53,123 bases of DNA, from NCBI GenBank assembly GCA_027450145.1, contig DAIDKH010000026.1:1-53123 (forward strand), given 5' to 3'. This stretch comes from Chthonomonadaceae bacterium. Lineage in GTDB: Bacteria > Armatimonadota > Chthonomonadetes > Chthonomonadales > Chthonomonadaceae. Made by a program: the position numbers and the translations under genes. Positions 44,904 to 53,123 of the stretch are shown here, piece by piece. Under the pieces are notes generated by a model that saw only the letters and a program-made list of their open reading frames with translations, was not told where the DNA came from and searched no databases. Numbering within the stretch: the stretch's first letter is position 1; the number at the start of each line of letters is the position of its first letter.

Positions 44904-46274
44904 TTACCGTCGCAATGTAGAGGGTGGCGCCACAGGTTTCGCTGCCGCCGACGGTGATGGTGGCTGCGGAGCGGCTTCGATAGCTGCCTGCCCGTTCTTT
45001 GGGCCGTTTGCCTGCACAACGGCATTGGCACCGCCGCCGGTGATTACTTGCGCGGCCATTAGCGTTTGTACGACACGCATCACGTCATCGGAGCCCGAGG
45101 AAACAGCACTATGACCGCCATCACCACTGGTGCCGAAGTTGACAAATTGCCCATTAGCCAGAGCCAAAGAGACCTGCTTGGTAAGTTCTGGCGCCATCTC
45201 CAACCGCCTCAGATCCAGGTAAGCTCCGCCGGATTCGATGAGCGCTTGTGATTTGAGGCGAATTGCTTCAGCCTCGGCTTCGGCTACGGCTTTTATGCGC
45301 GCAGCCTGTGCGCGACCTTCCGCCTCTTGTTTAATCACGTTCTGATCTGCATCTGCCTGCGCCTGCGTGATTTGTGACGCTGCCAGTTCTGCCATGCGTT
45401 GCTCACGCACCGCGGTTTGCCGCTCTGCTTCAGCACGTGCGACCGAGGCGCCGTTGGCGGCGATCTGCATGTTGAGCGCCTTTTCCTGGTCGTTCACTTT
45501 CTGCTGGGCTTCAAGTTCGGCAATGCGAGATCGCTGCTGCTCCTGAGCTTGCACCACATCCGCGCTGGCCTTTGCGCGTGCAGCAGACTCACGGCGACGT
45601 GCATCGGCGACCTCACTGAGAACCGCCTTGATGTTCAAGCTGTTAAAAGTTAGACCCAAGTCCAGCAATTCGCGAGAACAGGCCTCTTTGATGATCACAG
45701 CCAGCTCATCGTCATCGCCGCGGGTAGTAAGCGCGCCAGAAGCAGGTGCATTGGCGACTAATGCGGTGGAAGCAGCCATCACGGGCGTCGAAGCGCGCGC
45801 ATTGAACAGCTGATCATGTTTCAGAAGGTTGATTGCCCTCCTACCAGCAGATGACAGAACGTCTGTAAGCGTGGACATCTGCTCCATCGACGGCTTGGAG
45901 AAAAACTTATTCGCAGCGGTATTGACCATCGAATCGTCTTCACCGACGCTCACAATTGCCGAAGCTCGAACGGTTACCTTTACGGGAGCCGGGCGGCCAT
46001 TGGTATCGACATCAGCAGTCTGGTCAGTAATCTCAATATCCACATTGATTGCCTGAGCAGGAATGGAGCGGTTCTGTGTGAAGAAGGGAATCACAAGCGC
46101 TTTCGTGGGACCTCGAAATATCCGGAGGCCGCCGGCCTTCCACCAGTTGACCAGCAGGATTTCGCCAGCATCCACACCACGTAAAAATGTAGTGACAAGT
46201 ACGCCAATAAGACCTACAACGATAGCCAAAACGACTACAACGAGCGCAATCACACTAAAAATCGGACTCTGCAT
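44904..46274 (-). CDS. Flotillin-like SPFH-domain protein
   Basis: The 456-residue protein has an N-terminal membrane segment (~5-30), an SPFH/band-7 domain (~35-230; VDAGEILLVNWWKAGG, PVKVTVRASAIVSVG), a long Ala/Glu/Gln coiled coil (~235-355; RRRESAARAKASADVVQAQEQQ), and a tail with FVNFGTSG. Flotillins oligomerise into membrane microdomain scaffolds that organise signalling and transport complexes. The Pro/Ala-rich C-terminus is non-conserved. AAGGAGG lies seven bases before ATG. It is preceded in the same operon by an NfeD-like gene, the standard partner. Confidence 0.92.
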   Translation of the reverse strand: MQSPIFSVIALVVVVLAIVVGLIGVLVTTFLRGVDAGEILLVNWWKAGGLRIFRGPTKALVIPFFTQNRSIPAQAINVDIEITDQTADVDTNGRPAPVKVTVRASAIVSVGEDDSMVNTAANKFFSKPSMEQMSTLTDVLSSAGRRAINLLKHDQLFNARASTPVMAASTALVANAPASGALTTRGDDDELAVIIKEACSRELLDLGLTFNSLNIKAVLSEVADARRRESAARAKASADVVQAQEQQRSRIAELEAQQKVNDQEKALNMQIAANGASVARAEAERQTAVREQRMAELAASQITQAQADADQNVIKQEAEGRAQAARIKAVAEAEAEAIRLKSQALIESGGAYLDLRRLEMAPELTKQVSLALANGQFVNFGTSGDGGHSAVSSGSDDVMRVVQTLMAAQVITGGGANAVVQANGPKNGQAAIEAAPQPPSPSAAAKPVAPPSTLRR

Positions 46275-46312
46275 AACACCGCCTCCTTTTAACCCAACGA
46301 TTGAACGGCTAA

Positions 46313-46927
46313 CTAATTCTCCAGGCGCAAGGTAACTTGAACCCGTTCATGTGCGGCATCCACCTCTTCAATGCGAAGCGTGTCTCCTACATTTACCGGC
46401 AACGCTGCCTGCTCCGGCGAGAGATGAGCGGTGAGTTGTACGGCTCGTCCATCCCGAATAACCTGCACAATTCCTTTGCCATTGTGAAATGCTGTTAGGG
46501 CAGTTGCCCGCTCAAATGTCAAATCGGTCATTGGTGAAGCCGGGCGTCCCTGAAATCCCATTAGAATCTCCCAGACACGATTCACCACAAGCCGCTCTAA
46601 TGCTATCGCAGGAATGATCGCGAGGAGAGCACTCAGCCCTGCCGTAGCCCCAAGCATACACGCCCCGTAACCCAACGCTCCGTAAAGTGCTGCAAAACTG
46701 AAGATCACCCGCGGCTGAGTGAGACGCAGTAGGCCTCCGTTTGACCGCACAGAGCCAGCCTTCAGACCAGAATGGATCGCGCCGTGTGAATTCGCAGATG
46801 CAACGTGGCCCGAATGTACTGCTGCATGGCCAACTCCGGAATGATGGGCATGGCGGCCAAAAACTGGCAGAGCCATGAGTATAAGGCCGGCAAGACCTCC
46901 AACCATGATTACCAGAAACGTTTGCAT
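46313..46927 (-). CDS. NfeD-like membrane protein with His-rich segment
   Basis: I chose ATG 46927 (MQTFLVIM), nine bases after GGGGAG; two earlier in-frame starts (46948 GTG, 46933 ATG) are too close to it. The 204-residue protein has an N-terminal membrane segment, a His-rich linker (FGRHAHHSGVGHAAVHSGH), two or three further segments (~75-125), and a C-terminal OB-like strand domain (GVQV-type VQLTAHLSPEQ, VNVGDTLRIEEVDAAHERVQVTL). This layout matches short NfeD proteins that accompany flotillins. The His-rich linker is unusual and could bind metal. Confidence 0.75.
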   Translation of the reverse strand: MQTFLVIMVGGLAGLILMALPVFGRHAHHSGVGHAAVHSGHVASANSHGAIHSGLKAGSVRSNGGLLRLTQPRVIFSFAALYGALGYGACMLGATAGLSALLAIIPAIALERLVVNRVWEILMGFQGRPASPMTDLTFERATALTAFHNGKGIVQVIRDGRAVQLTAHLSPEQAALPVNVGDTLRIEEVDAAHERVQVTLRLEN

Positions 46928-47319
46928 GTACATGAACTCCCCATTCACAATACGCCGGCTTCCGTGATAACAGTGTCACGATGTTTACACACTAACAATA
47001 ATTCTCTAATAATAACTGCTCTTCCTGCACTGCCAAATTCCTCAACCGGACGACAAATTGGCCGAAAAAGAGACCAAAGGTTTATTCTTTCACGAATCGG
47101 ACAATCAAATGAAGGAATTGTAAGTTTTAAAGGTATATAATGAAGCGATACTACATAACCTGTAGATTTTACTAGCACATCCCGACATTTCTATCAGGTG
47201 CGGCGCAAAACTGTTGTGTTTACATAGAGCGGCCGTTAAGGCACTGTCGAGTTCCCCATCGGCGGTCCGTACACCTTCTCCGCAAGTCTTTACCTCGCGT
47301 TATCGCGAAGGAGGTAGAT
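46928..47319. other. Gap between divergent NfeD-like and subtilase genes
   Basis: The gap holds an AT-rich region with TATAAT at 47136-47141 (plus strand) but no good -35 at the right distance. The subtilase ribosome site AAGGAGG is at 47308-47314. A 77-codon minus-strand frame (46945-47178) has no ribosome site or known domain and is not called. Confidence 0.4.
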
Positions 47320-49167
47320 GTGTGCTTCTATAATTCAATGTTGCCCGACCCCCGGGTGCAGCAAAGATGGACCAGCCGTGTTCAGGTGACCGGCTGCGCA
47401 CGACCAATACTGCTATGTGCGGTTCTTTTTTTCTCATTTTCTCCAAAATCTTCCAGTGCGGCTACTCCGGTTCAGGATCCCGCGATTCCTCGTGTAGCCA
47501 AGGCTCAGACAAAGCTCCTCAGCGAGATGCAAGCTGCGCCCAACAGACAGTTTTCCGTTATAGTTGAGACCCGCAATGAGGCAGGGTCCTCTACAACTCG
47601 CTCCAACCAGTCTGTGTTCCAGAGTAGTTTCCTGGCTGGAATAAGGTCGACTGATATTCCAGGTACACATTTCCAAAACATGAGAGTTTCGTTTGGACAG
47701 TTGCATGAGTTACTGCACAACCCCAATGTCTTACACATCTCGCCTAACCAGTCAGTAACCGCCTGTTCCGATGAATCAATGCCCGCGGTAGGTGCAATCT
47801 ATGCGCATCAGGCGTTAGGCAAAACTGGACGCGGCATTACTATTGCGATTGTAGACAGTGGTATTCAGCCGGGTCCAGACCTATTGCCGAACAGGATTAT
47901 AGGCTGGCACGATTTTGTGAATAACCGGCCATATCCATACGATGATTTCGGTCACGGAACCCATGTTGCCGGTATCGCTGCGGGCAGCGGACTGCTCGCC
48001 TCTATCTTTCACTACACAGGTGGGCTCGTAAAAACAGCGCCACTGGCCCAGTTGGTCGGCGTAAAGGTACTGGACGCCAACGGCGAAGGCACCGAAAGTA
48101 ACGTCATCGCAGGTATTGCATGGTGCATCGCGCACGCCAATCAATACCATATTCGCATCATCAACCTGAGCCTTGGTATGGCAGTTACCCAAAGTTACAA
48201 AACGGAACCTCTGTGCCAGGAATGTGAGCAGGCGTGGCGTGCAGGTATCATCGTGGTCTGCGCGGCAGGCAACGAGGGCCGCAGTATTCCAGACGACCCC
48301 GACAGCCCAACGGCCTACGGCACCATTGATGCTCCGGGCAATGATCCCAGCGTAATCACTGTTGGCGCAATGAATGCCAACAACTCACCTAACCGTAGCG
48401 ACAACCAGATCTGTACGTACAGCAGCCGTGGACCCAGCGCAGTCGACCTCGTTGCAAAACCAGACATCGTAGCACCGGGCAACGAATGCGATAGCGCTTC
48501 TGCTTGGGGCAGCACGCTGTTTACCCAATATCCTGGAAACCGAGTAAATCCCCACGCCTACAATGGCTGGGGTCCAACTGGCGCCTATTTCCAGTTAAGC
48601 GGTACATCCATGGCTGCGCCGGTTGTTTCGGGGGCCGCGGCCCTGCTCTTACAAGAGAATCCCTCGCTTAGTCCTGACACGGTGAAAGCCCGCTTAATGC
48701 TTAGCGCCGATCCATGGGGCAACGGCGACCCATTTACGTACGGGCTAGGTTACCTTGACATACCTGCTGCTCTAAAGTCAACATTCGTCGTTCCTGCAGG
48801 TAGCAACGCGCAGAGTCCCACCGTTGCACTCAATCCCGATGGCTCACTAAGTTTCCAGAACGTGATTTGGGGGAGTGGTATGGTGCAAGGATACAACTGG
48901 ATATGGGGCACAGCCATTGCAAATGGCAACCTCATATGGGGCAACAACCTGATTTGGGGTAAAGACGTTGCCATATCAACGCCAGATGGCAATCTCATAT
49001 GGGGCAAAAACCTGATCTGGGGCAAGGGTATATTCAGTACCCAACCGGATGGCAACCTGATATGGGGCAAAAACCTGATCTGGGGTAAGGGACTGTGGGC
49101 TGGTAGCCCCTCCGCATGCTCATTGTCGCTCGAGGACGCAAAGATGATAATGACTGATGGCGACTAA
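47320..49167 (+). CDS. Secreted S8 subtilisin-like protease with NLIWG repeats
   Basis: GTG at 47320 has AAGGAGG five bases upstream (an ATG two bases earlier leads to a short out-of-frame product). The 615-residue preproprotein has a signal peptide (~26-48), an I9-type inhibitor propeptide (~55-145) and a subtilisin domain. The catalytic triad is complete: Asp179 (VDSGI), His212 (GHGTHVAG) and Ser430 (GTSMAAP), with oxyanion Asn in CAAGNEG. A C-terminal repeat region of IWG units follows (~515-595), then a short Ser/Asp tail. It is exported and acts outside the inner membrane. It is monocistronic and ends in a strong terminator. Confidence 0.95.
   Translation: MCFYNSMLPDPRVQQRWTSRVQVTGCARPILLCAVLFFSFSPKSSSAATPVQDPAIPRVAKAQTKLLSEMQAAPNRQFSVIVETRNEAGSSTTRSNQSVFQSSFLAGIRSTDIPGTHFQNMRVSFGQLHELLHNPNVLHISPNQSVTACSDESMPAVGAIYAHQALGKTGRGITIAIVDSGIQPGPDLLPNRIIGWHDFVNNRPYPYDDFGHGTHVAGIAAGSGLLASIFHYTGGLVKTAPLAQLVGVKVLDANGEGTESNVIAGIAWCIAHANQYHIRIINLSLGMAVTQSYKTEPLCQECEQAWRAGIIVVCAAGNEGRSIPDDPDSPTAYGTIDAPGNDPSVITVGAMNANNSPNRSDNQICTYSSRGPSAVDLVAKPDIVAPGNECDSASAWGSTLFTQYPGNRVNPHAYNGWGPTGAYFQLSGTSMAAPVVSGAAALLLQENPSLSPDTVKARLMLSADPWGNGDPFTYGLGYLDIPAALKSTFVVPAGSNAQSPTVALNPDGSLSFQNVIWGSGMVQGYNWIWGTAIANGNLIWGNNLIWGKDVAISTPDGNLIWGKNLIWGKGIFSTQPDGNLIWGKNLIWGKGLWAGSPSACSLSLEDAKMIMTDGD
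48861..49101 (+). repeat. In-gene NLIWG tandem repeat
   Basis: Eight IWG units (NVIWG, NWIWG, then six LIWG) alternate with short spacers; the last two NLIWGKNLIWGKG blocks are encoded by nearly identical 63-bp (21-residue) tandem units starting near 48985 and 49048. Such repeats are known in subtilases and collagen-like or surface proteins of a few phyla, likely forming a stacked beta structure. Unit number may vary by slippage. Confidence 0.85.
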
Positions 49168-49194
49168 CGGAGCTGTGTGATAGGAAGACGTATG

Positions 49195-49231
49195 AAAAAT
49201 GACCGAGGTGGTAAACCTCGGTCATTTTTTT
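49195..49231 (+). terminator. Intrinsic terminator of subtilase gene
   Basis: AATGACCGAGG pairs with CCTCGGTCATT (11 bp, 7-base loop), followed by a run of T. It marks a clean boundary between the core region and the right accessory island. Confidence 0.92.
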
Positions 49232-49258
49232 GACGGCAATAGACCTGCCGCACACGGG

Positions 49259-50117
49259 CTAATCTTGCGGGTGATCGTGTGTTGTCGGCTGCTGCAAACT
49301 GTTACTAAAGGGGGCAAACAAAGTCGCTGGGGAAATTTTCGCTCGCAACAGGTGCAGGATCACTTCGAGTTCTATGCGGGCTTCGCTTTGAAAGCCTAAT
49401 GCGGAAGCGATCCCTGCCGAGTCCGTGTTGAGACGCGTGCAGGTGCATGGGGTCGCCGACAGAAGCCGGTTGGCTGAGGTGGTTGAAGTTGAACTCTCGC
49501 TGCATGTGGGCCAGCGGTTGGCTTTGAACGACAAGAACCAGCTTGTTGTTGACTTGCTCGAATGTTTCGATCTTATGGTGGATTTGTACCGATATCGTTT
49601 TCGCAGTCATTTTCCAGTTCATGCCATACGGTGTGCCAATTGTTTCGGCATCGTCGGCAGGCGACACATTCAGTTCTCTCAGCATGCGTTGACGCTCAGG
49701 CCATACGCTGCCGGTCGTGTCCATCGGTTGCAGTTCGATGCCTACGAAGTCGCGTACCCGCCCGTCCTTGACGGAAACCAGGAAGTAGTCCACGTTCCCG
49801 CCGGGGATGCCGATTTCGGAAACAACGTGGTATTCGTTCCCTGGATCATGCGTTGTAAGCAGGTGCAGGCAATCCGTGAATATCTGCCTGCGCTCCAGCA
49901 GTCGTGCCGGGCAAATTATTATAGGATCGGCAGGTTTCCCGTATAACACCGCGCAGGTGCCGATAGAGATAGCGGGATCGCATTTGCGAACTTTGTAGCA
50001 CCTCCGACCGATATACGGGCATTGTTGCCGCGCGATAATGTCTTGCCAGGCGTGATTGAGTTGTTCTGTGGAGTGGCCGAACAGATCGACAACCTTGCCG
50101 ATAGCTTCGCGGCGCAC
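49259..50117 (-). pseudogene. NotI-family restriction endonuclease, frameshifted
   Basis: From GTG 50117 the frame reads a NotI-like start (cysteines in QQCPYIGRRCYKVRKC, then IGTCAVLYG and IIICPARLLERRQIF) and the nuclease core: SEIGIPGGNVDYFLV (Asp), then DFVGIELQPMDTTGS (E-x-Q variant). After HLSQPASVGDPMHLHA near 49440 the family-conserved tail (LNTDSAGIASALGFQSE... to stop 49259-49261) continues in another frame, and ~15-20 residues seem missing. The gene is thus broken near its C-terminus. It cleaved an 8-bp-type GC-rich site if like NotI. It follows, overlapping, the decayed methylase. Confidence 0.72.
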
Positions 50118-51248
50118 CTTTGCTGGGTCAATTCCAGATACTTGGGCGAAACGTCGATGTCGACAGACCTACGGTTCAGCATACGCGCTGCAGCAAGCGT
50201 CGTACCCGTTCCACAGAAGGGATTAAGGGCGATGCCGTTTTCCGAGCATGTCGCCAGCAGCGGCATACGGCATAGGTCCATCGAATACGGGGCAAAGTGG
50301 AATTCGCGCCCTTAGTATCCTCTGGGATAATCGTCCAAACATCTGCCGGTTTGCTCCCTTTCGGGTGGTACTTAAGGAAGTAGAAGCCCTTGTCGCGCAG
50401 TTCCTTAGCGCGTCCCGATACTCGCTCGTTATCGGAATGCGTTGCCCGCTGCTGTCCACGGATAATCATGCGGAGGTGCGGCAGATCACCTTCCGCAACG
50501 TTTATAAGAATGTTGCCTAATGGTGCAAAAGGAGCGTTCTTCTCGGAAGGCGTCAGGGCCGTGGATAGCTCTTTCTCCCTTCTATACCGAACGCCGGAAA
50601 CACCCGTCGCGGTTACGACCCACCCCTTTACGACCTTTGCCTCGCACGGATCGCCTCAACATCGTAGTAATAGCCCTTCGGCTGCTTCACGAAGTGGAAC
50701 GCGTTTTCATGGACGTTGCCGAGACGATCCCTGCTCGTATCCATGCCACCTTTGAGCTTGTTCCAGACGACGCTGTTGCGAAGTATCCAGTCTTGATTGT
50801 CGGTGAGCTAAAAGGCGATCCGCCAGGGGATACCGACCAACCCCTTGTTGTTGTAACTGTCCCCTATGTTGAGCCAAACCGAACCGGTGCATTTGAGTAC
50901 CCGCCTAATTTCTTTGAATACGGCACAAAGGTTTTTGACATACTCACGGCATTCACGCTCCAGACCGATGCCACCATTATCGTACTCCCGCATCCCCCAA
51001 TATGGTGGCGAGGTCATAACGAAGTCCACGGACTCGGAAGGCAATTTCGCAAGCACGTCTTCCGCTTTGCCGCGTAGCAGGAGGGGCGTCGAGCTGCAGC
51101 CCGTCCGGTAGCTTTCAAATGCTGGGCCGAACTGTTCCGCCACGACCGGCGCAAACCGCTGGTGATCGAAATGCATTGCAAGCTGTTCGTTCAATGCCTC
51201 GCCCTCCGTGCAGGCCGCTTCTCCCGTAACGTCTGTTCCGCTTGCCAC
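50118..51248 (-). pseudogene. N4-cytosine-type DNA methyltransferase relic
   Basis: Pieces of one permuted beta-class methylase lie in order on this strand. They are TSPPYWGMREYDNGGIG (catalytic motif), IGDSYNNKGLVGIPWRIAF, a TAG stop (50810-50808), LTDNQDWILRNSVVWNKLKGGMD and HENAFHFVKQPKGYYYDVEAIRA. A frame change (~50630-50650) leads to the middle insert and PADVWTIIPEDT, a second frame change (~50308-50315), then HFAPYSMDLCRMPLLATCSENG and NPFCGTGTTLAAARML (SAM-binding motif). At least three lesions make it non-functional. The true start is probably TTG/ATG near 51174-51190. It once protected DNA from the NotI-like enzyme downstream. Confidence 0.75.
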
Positions 51249-51445
51249 TGTGTCTCTGCCGCATCAACCTCAGCCTTTGGCGCATTGAACACGCCCCGCG
51301 CTAGGCTCTCAAAGCGTTGGAACGGGATCAGTCCATCTGCATGCGCATCGGCGCAATGCATGGATTGGACGCGCTCTAGTTCGGCTATGTTCTGAAGTAA
51401 ATCCCAGTCTTCGGACGAGCCAGACGCTTCCACGTCTATCAGCAC
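51191..51445 (-). CDS. Small helical protein upstream of methylase relic
   Basis: An 84-residue product from GTG 51445, overlapping the stop of the PIN gene. It has an acidic helical N-terminus and a motif GLIPFQRFESLARGVFNAPKAEVDAAE seen in small proteins that accompany phage or plasmid modules. Its end overlaps the apparent start of the methylase relic. Expression and role are uncertain. Confidence 0.4.
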   Translation of the reverse strand: MLIDVEASGSSEDWDLLQNIAELERVQSMHCADAHADGLIPFQRFESLARGVFNAPKAEVDAAETQWQAEQTLREKRPARRARH

Positions 51446-51915
51446 TCACTTTCGTTATCGAACATATCTATTTGACCATCCACCCAATTGGGTATAGCAA
51501 TTGCAGCTTTTAATTCAGAAATCGAGCCGGACTTACCTAACATTTTCTGTTCGTATGTATTGAACTCTGAAACGTTGGTTATACATGCCGTTGCAATGTG
51601 AATCGCGTCAGGTGGTTTAAGCCCGTGATCCCTTACGATGCCTCGCGCCATGTCTGAAACGCGTCTGTCTACTTGCCGAACAGCTATGTAAGAGTTCTTA
51701 AAAAACTCCGATATAAGCTGTTCTTGCTCTGACTTTGGAAGAGTCGTGTCACATTTGACAACTTCCGCAAGTGTGAGCGCGGAAGTGACTATCGTTATCT
51801 TACCAGCTTCGGCATAAGCAGTAATGTTCCGCAGTATTCGTATGTGCTGCGGTGTTTGCTGGATGCAATGGATAAAGACGCAGCTATCCCAATACACCCG
51901 GTCGCCAAGCGTCAT
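51439..51915 (-). CDS. PIN-domain ribonuclease (VapC-like)
   Basis: ATG 51915 (MTLGDRVYWDS) gives 158 residues. PIN acidic residues are seen: Asp in VYWDSCVFI, Glu in TLAEVVK and Asp in KPPDAIHIATA; the fourth position (usually F.T.D) is a Glu in FNTYEQKML. PIN proteins are Mg-dependent RNases, often toxins of toxin-antitoxin modules. The start lies inside the end of the 276-residue upstream gene (32-base overlap), typical of coupled pairs. The partner is larger than usual antitoxins, so this may be a non-TA PIN module. Confidence 0.85.
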   Translation of the reverse strand: MTLGDRVYWDSCVFIHCIQQTPQHIRILRNITAYAEAGKITIVTSALTLAEVVKCDTTLPKSEQEQLISEFFKNSYIAVRQVDRRVSDMARGIVRDHGLKPPDAIHIATACITNVSEFNTYEQKMLGKSGSISELKAAIAIPNWVDGQIDMFDNESEC

Positions 51916-52693
51916 CGCGGAGTCTCCTAACGTATTCTGCTGGATCGACGCCGCCCGTGATGTCCAAGCCTTCCAAGTCGCTGAACTGCGGTAGTTCGCT
52001 CTGGCTTGGCATGACTTCAATCTCCTGAACGATGACGGACTTTGGATCGCCTTCTCTCGTAAATCTTATTCGGCCATAAATCGTAACACGATGCCCTAAT
52101 GCGTCTCTAGCAACCGTAAGATTTTCATCTGTAAACCTGCACTCAACGCGCTTGCCAGTGAAACGATCATACACGGCAAAAACGCGCTGCTTGTGAATGG
52201 TAATCATCTCAAGAGTACCCTCAAGAGAACCTTCTTCAGCATACTCTTGCGGGATCAGCTTGCTTACGTTTGCAGTAAATTGCTGCGTCGGTGTAACTGG
52301 CGGCGTGTCTTCTTCATAGAAGGTGACAGCACCTATACCGTCATTAAGAACGTTGGCGATTCGTCTAGCTGCATCCAAGCGGGGCAGAGTGAAGTGCGGT
52401 GGCGCAAAGCTGGAAGATTCTTCTATAGCACGTAGACCGCTGGTATAGGCGTGAATGGCGGTATGTGTGACTTCGGTTGCTTCCTCAGATTGCCCCTCAA
52501 TAACCATCGTAAGCGGGCTGTTCATGGAAACAGACACGATTCGCCATTCGATACGGTCCCGTTGATCGGGCGTCAGGTCGCGGGCAATACCGTCCAAAAT
52601 GGTAAGCGTGTTATTCACAACATCCAGAAAGGAGGAGAGCGGAACGTACTCCTCCTTGCCGACCACTCGAATTGTGAGCCTGTCATTCTTCAT
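51884..52693 (-). CDS. Unknown protein, partner of PIN ribonuclease
   Basis: ATG 52693 (MKNDRLTIRVVG) is preferred over a start seven residues upstream. At 269 residues it has an N-terminal alpha/beta part (EEYVPLSSFLDVVNNTLTILDGI; WRIVSVSMNSPLTMVIEG), a central helix, and C-terminal strands with VYDRFTGKRVECRF and GHRVTIYGRIRFTREGDPK that resemble a small beta-barrel. Overlap with the PIN gene suggests co-regulation. It may act as antitoxin or as a ligand- or nucleic-acid-binding regulator. No family is recognised. Confidence 0.6.
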   Translation of the reverse strand: MKNDRLTIRVVGKEEYVPLSSFLDVVNNTLTILDGIARDLTPDQRDRIEWRIVSVSMNSPLTMVIEGQSEEATEVTHTAIHAYTSGLRAIEESSSFAPPHFTLPRLDAARRIANVLNDGIGAVTFYEEDTPPVTPTQQFTANVSKLIPQEYAEEGSLEGTLEMITIHKQRVFAVYDRFTGKRVECRFTDENLTVARDALGHRVTIYGRIRFTREGDPKSVIVQEIEVMPSQSELPQFSDLEGLDITGGVDPAEYVRRLRDDAWRPGVLG

Positions 52694-52722
52694 TGTTCGT
52701 TGGGCGCGGCCCACGCCGCTTA

Positions 52723-53123
52723 CTACGATTGCGAAAACCAGTCTGTTAGTTCTTGAAAGGTAAGCCGTTTTCCTGCTACCTGAGACAAAGATTTTTGAAA
52801 ACCGTCTGCATCCTTGCCCTGCCGGCCAATAAAGCGGAAGGTCTGCTTGTTCGGGTACGCGTCTAGATGAGCAACGTCAACGCTTAAATACATGCCCTTA
52901 TTACTACGCTTGAGCAGGCTCAAGAAGCACTCTATGCCGTTGGAATAGATTATCTGCTCACGAACATTCTCTACTGCATGATCGGCCACGTAATGAGCAT
53001 ATTCCGAATCCAGTCCGGCACACCCACGGTGCGCGTCGGTGAACAGGGAACAGCCATCCTGCACGTTGCGCTGTACCCTGTCACGCAGGGTCGCAGCGGT
53101 CGTGTCACGCACGACATGTGCTT
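52723..53123 (-). CDS. IS1595-family (ISXO2-like) transposase, C-terminal part
   Basis: The frame is open to the right edge, so only the C-terminal ~133 residues are present. LFTDAHRGCAGLD and YAHYVADHAVE are the DDE-domain region around the second Asp. FLSLLKRSNKGMYLSVDVAHLDAYPNKQTFRF is the typical ISXO2 'fWs.lKr...G.y..vs..hL' block with the final acidic residue at NGIECFLSLLKR. It marks mobile DNA next to the PIN pair and R-M relic. I did not find the left terminal inverted repeat downstream of the stop. Confidence 0.88.
   Translation of the reverse strand, partial: AHVVRDTTAATLRDRVQRNVQDGCSLFTDAHRGCAGLDSEYAHYVADHAVENVREQIIYSNGIECFLSLLKRSNKGMYLSVDVAHLDAYPNKQTFRFIGRQGKDADGFQKSLSQVAGKRLTFQELTDWFSQS

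Noticed and set aside
46945-47178. 77-codon minus-strand frame upstream of the NfeD-like gene
   Set aside because: No ribosome site and it occupies the expected promoter region of two divergent genes.
52600-52760. Terminal inverted repeat of the IS1595 element
   Set aside because: No convincing IR or target duplication could be seen, and the other end is outside the window.

Overview
The window is bacterial and diderm: it encodes an LptC-like lipopolysaccharide-export protein and a LolD/MacB-type ABC exporter. Several traits recur in Armatimonadota and some neighbouring phyla: an H-x9-DG (DUF1559-type) membrane protein, an OPT-like permease, a PqqD-domain protein, a subtilase ending in NLIWG repeats, and sigma-like proteins with long extensions. 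I infer Armatimonadota with moderate confidence. No rRNA or 16S is present to settle it, and I saw no tRNA or CRISPR array. Genes are tightly packed, with several convergent pairs overlapping at their 3' ends, and GTG/TTG starts are common.

Layout. (i) 1-6774 is a left accessory/defence island: an edge-truncated Eco57I-like DNA methyltransferase, a phospholipase-D/SNF2 helicase in the same operon, a divergent HsdR-N-like nuclease-fold protein, and a coiled-coil gene interrupted by an in-frame TAA. (ii) 6775-10425 holds metal transport: an isolated FecCD permease, a membrane/TPR protein, a CDF zinc exporter and a His-rich NicO-like permease. (iii) 10480-30328 is mostly housekeeping: mnmE (apparently starting at ACG), glcF, cinA, a PAS/GGDEF/HD-GYP enzyme, an lptC-like gene, a UvrD-type helicase, a SEC-C protein, a sugar isomerase/lactonase pair and gyrA. 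Set among these is a sigma-like/TPR regulator whose stop overlaps the start of a small exported-peptide gene.

(iv) 30794-44541 is one long co-directional cluster of ten genes read leftward from a candidate promoter at 44714-44742. It begins with a 1714-residue protein that joins a degenerate M28-peptidase fold to FtsX-type permease segments. A small membrane protein, an OPT-like permease, an H-x9-DG protein, an unknown protein, a PqqD-domain protein, a short FtsX permease, its ATPase, a catalytically dead PTS enzyme-I relative and a D-2-hydroxyacid dehydrogenase follow. Together they look like a dedicated envelope export or remodelling machine of unknown substrate. (v) 44904-46927 is a flotillin/NfeD-like pair, followed on the other strand by a secreted subtilase with a perfect terminator. 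(vi) 49259-53123 is a right accessory island with a decayed NotI-type restriction-modification system, a PIN-domain toxin-like pair and an IS1595-family transposase cut by the window edge.

The best candidates for something undescribed are the sigma/TPR-exported-peptide pair (13318-15059), the pseudo-M28/FtsX/PqqD export operon (30794-44541) and the left defence cluster (1-6774). Other unusual features are a GyrA that naturally carries Ala and Gly at the two main quinolone-contact positions, and an mnmE gene without any ATG, GTG or TTG start that preserves its conserved N-terminus.
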